This document shows positions 63,911-64,000 of a stretch of 64,000 bases of DNA, piece by piece. The position numbers were made by a program, and so were the translations under genes. The notes under the pieces are model-generated. The model saw only the letters and a program-made list of their open reading frames with translations, ran no database searches and was not told the DNA's origin. The first letter of the stretch is position 1. Every line of letters begins with the position of its first letter. The stretch comes from CAIWHR01 sp963734575 (GTDB taxonomy: Bacteria > Pseudomonadota > Gammaproteobacteria > Burkholderiales > Casimicrobiaceae), in contig CAVTHT010000015.1 of NCBI GenBank assembly GCA_963734575.1, positions 1-64,000 of the forward strand. The letters are read 5' to 3'.

Positions 63911-64000
63911 GTTCGTCTCCCCACTGACAACTGCACTCACGATCATCCGCGGCGCAAAGACGCGTGGTGGTCGTCGAACCGCGAACACCGCGCGGCACCC

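Overview
The window is high-GC DNA with short intergenic gaps. It holds three Bug/TctC-type tripartite tricarboxylate receptors, a TctB/TctA pair, peptide and amino-acid ABC uptake systems, and LysR, GntR, AraC and IclR regulators. This content points to a betaproteobacterium, probably Burkholderiales or a close relative. That placement is an inference from gene content; there is no rRNA or tRNA in the window to confirm it.

Layout. 0-4.4 kb: a broken triple-Mop molybdate-binding protein, a SlyD-type isomerase, small unknown proteins, a broken TauE/SafE permease and a CBS-pair protein. 4.5-7.6 kb: a tripartite tricarboxylate transporter, with its receptor gene frameshifted by one extra G. 7.7-9.0 kb: a dead IS3-family element with a 49-bp tandem duplication at one end. 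9.1-23.9 kb: a well-preserved amino-acid/peptide catabolic island. It contains an orphan Bug receptor, an ornithine cyclodeaminase-family protein, a D-threonine-aldolase-like PLP enzyme, an M81 (MlrC-like) peptidase, a LysR regulator, an aldehyde dehydrogenase, a Dpp/Opp-type ABC transporter, a class II aldolase and a hydroxyacid dehydrogenase. Three promoters in this island share one bipartite element, TATGCAG-N26-GCATTCGCCA or a close variant, followed by a similarly placed -35/-10. I read this as a small LysR-type regulon.

24.5-42.2 kb: an assortment. An EF-hand protein, a DUF2231 membrane protein, a third Bug receptor, a GntR regulator with a palindrome inside its promoter, two DAO-type FAD oxidoreductases around a family-3 solute receptor, a TPR protein, an AraC regulator, a methyltransferase, a catalase-like protein, a CadC-like regulator, a cupin, a peroxiredoxin, a LysE exporter and a hybrid sensor kinase. 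42.4-56.6 kb: one long plus-strand catabolic run. It holds a TauT-type ABC transporter, MaoC, enoyl-CoA hydratase, an EthD-like protein, fumarylacetoacetate hydrolase, CoA-transferase, a shikimate-dehydrogenase-like protein, IclR, tetronate kinase OtnK, OtnC, OtnI, an SDR and a Gfo/Idh protein. From 42.4 to 53.8 kb nearly every gene carries several single-base indels, while 53.8-63.9 kb is clean. This looks like sequence or assembly error or recent decay, not gene regulation.

56.6-63.9 kb: a histone-H1-like protein, then a tight Anbu operon behind a strong sigma-54-like promoter: ATP-grasp, alpha-E, transglutaminase, Anbu protease, N-formylglutamate-amidohydrolase-like protein and a second transglutaminase. 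A convergent universal stress protein closes the window. Many joins throughout use 4-nt ATGA or GTGA stop/start overlaps. These helped locate true gene ends in the damaged region.
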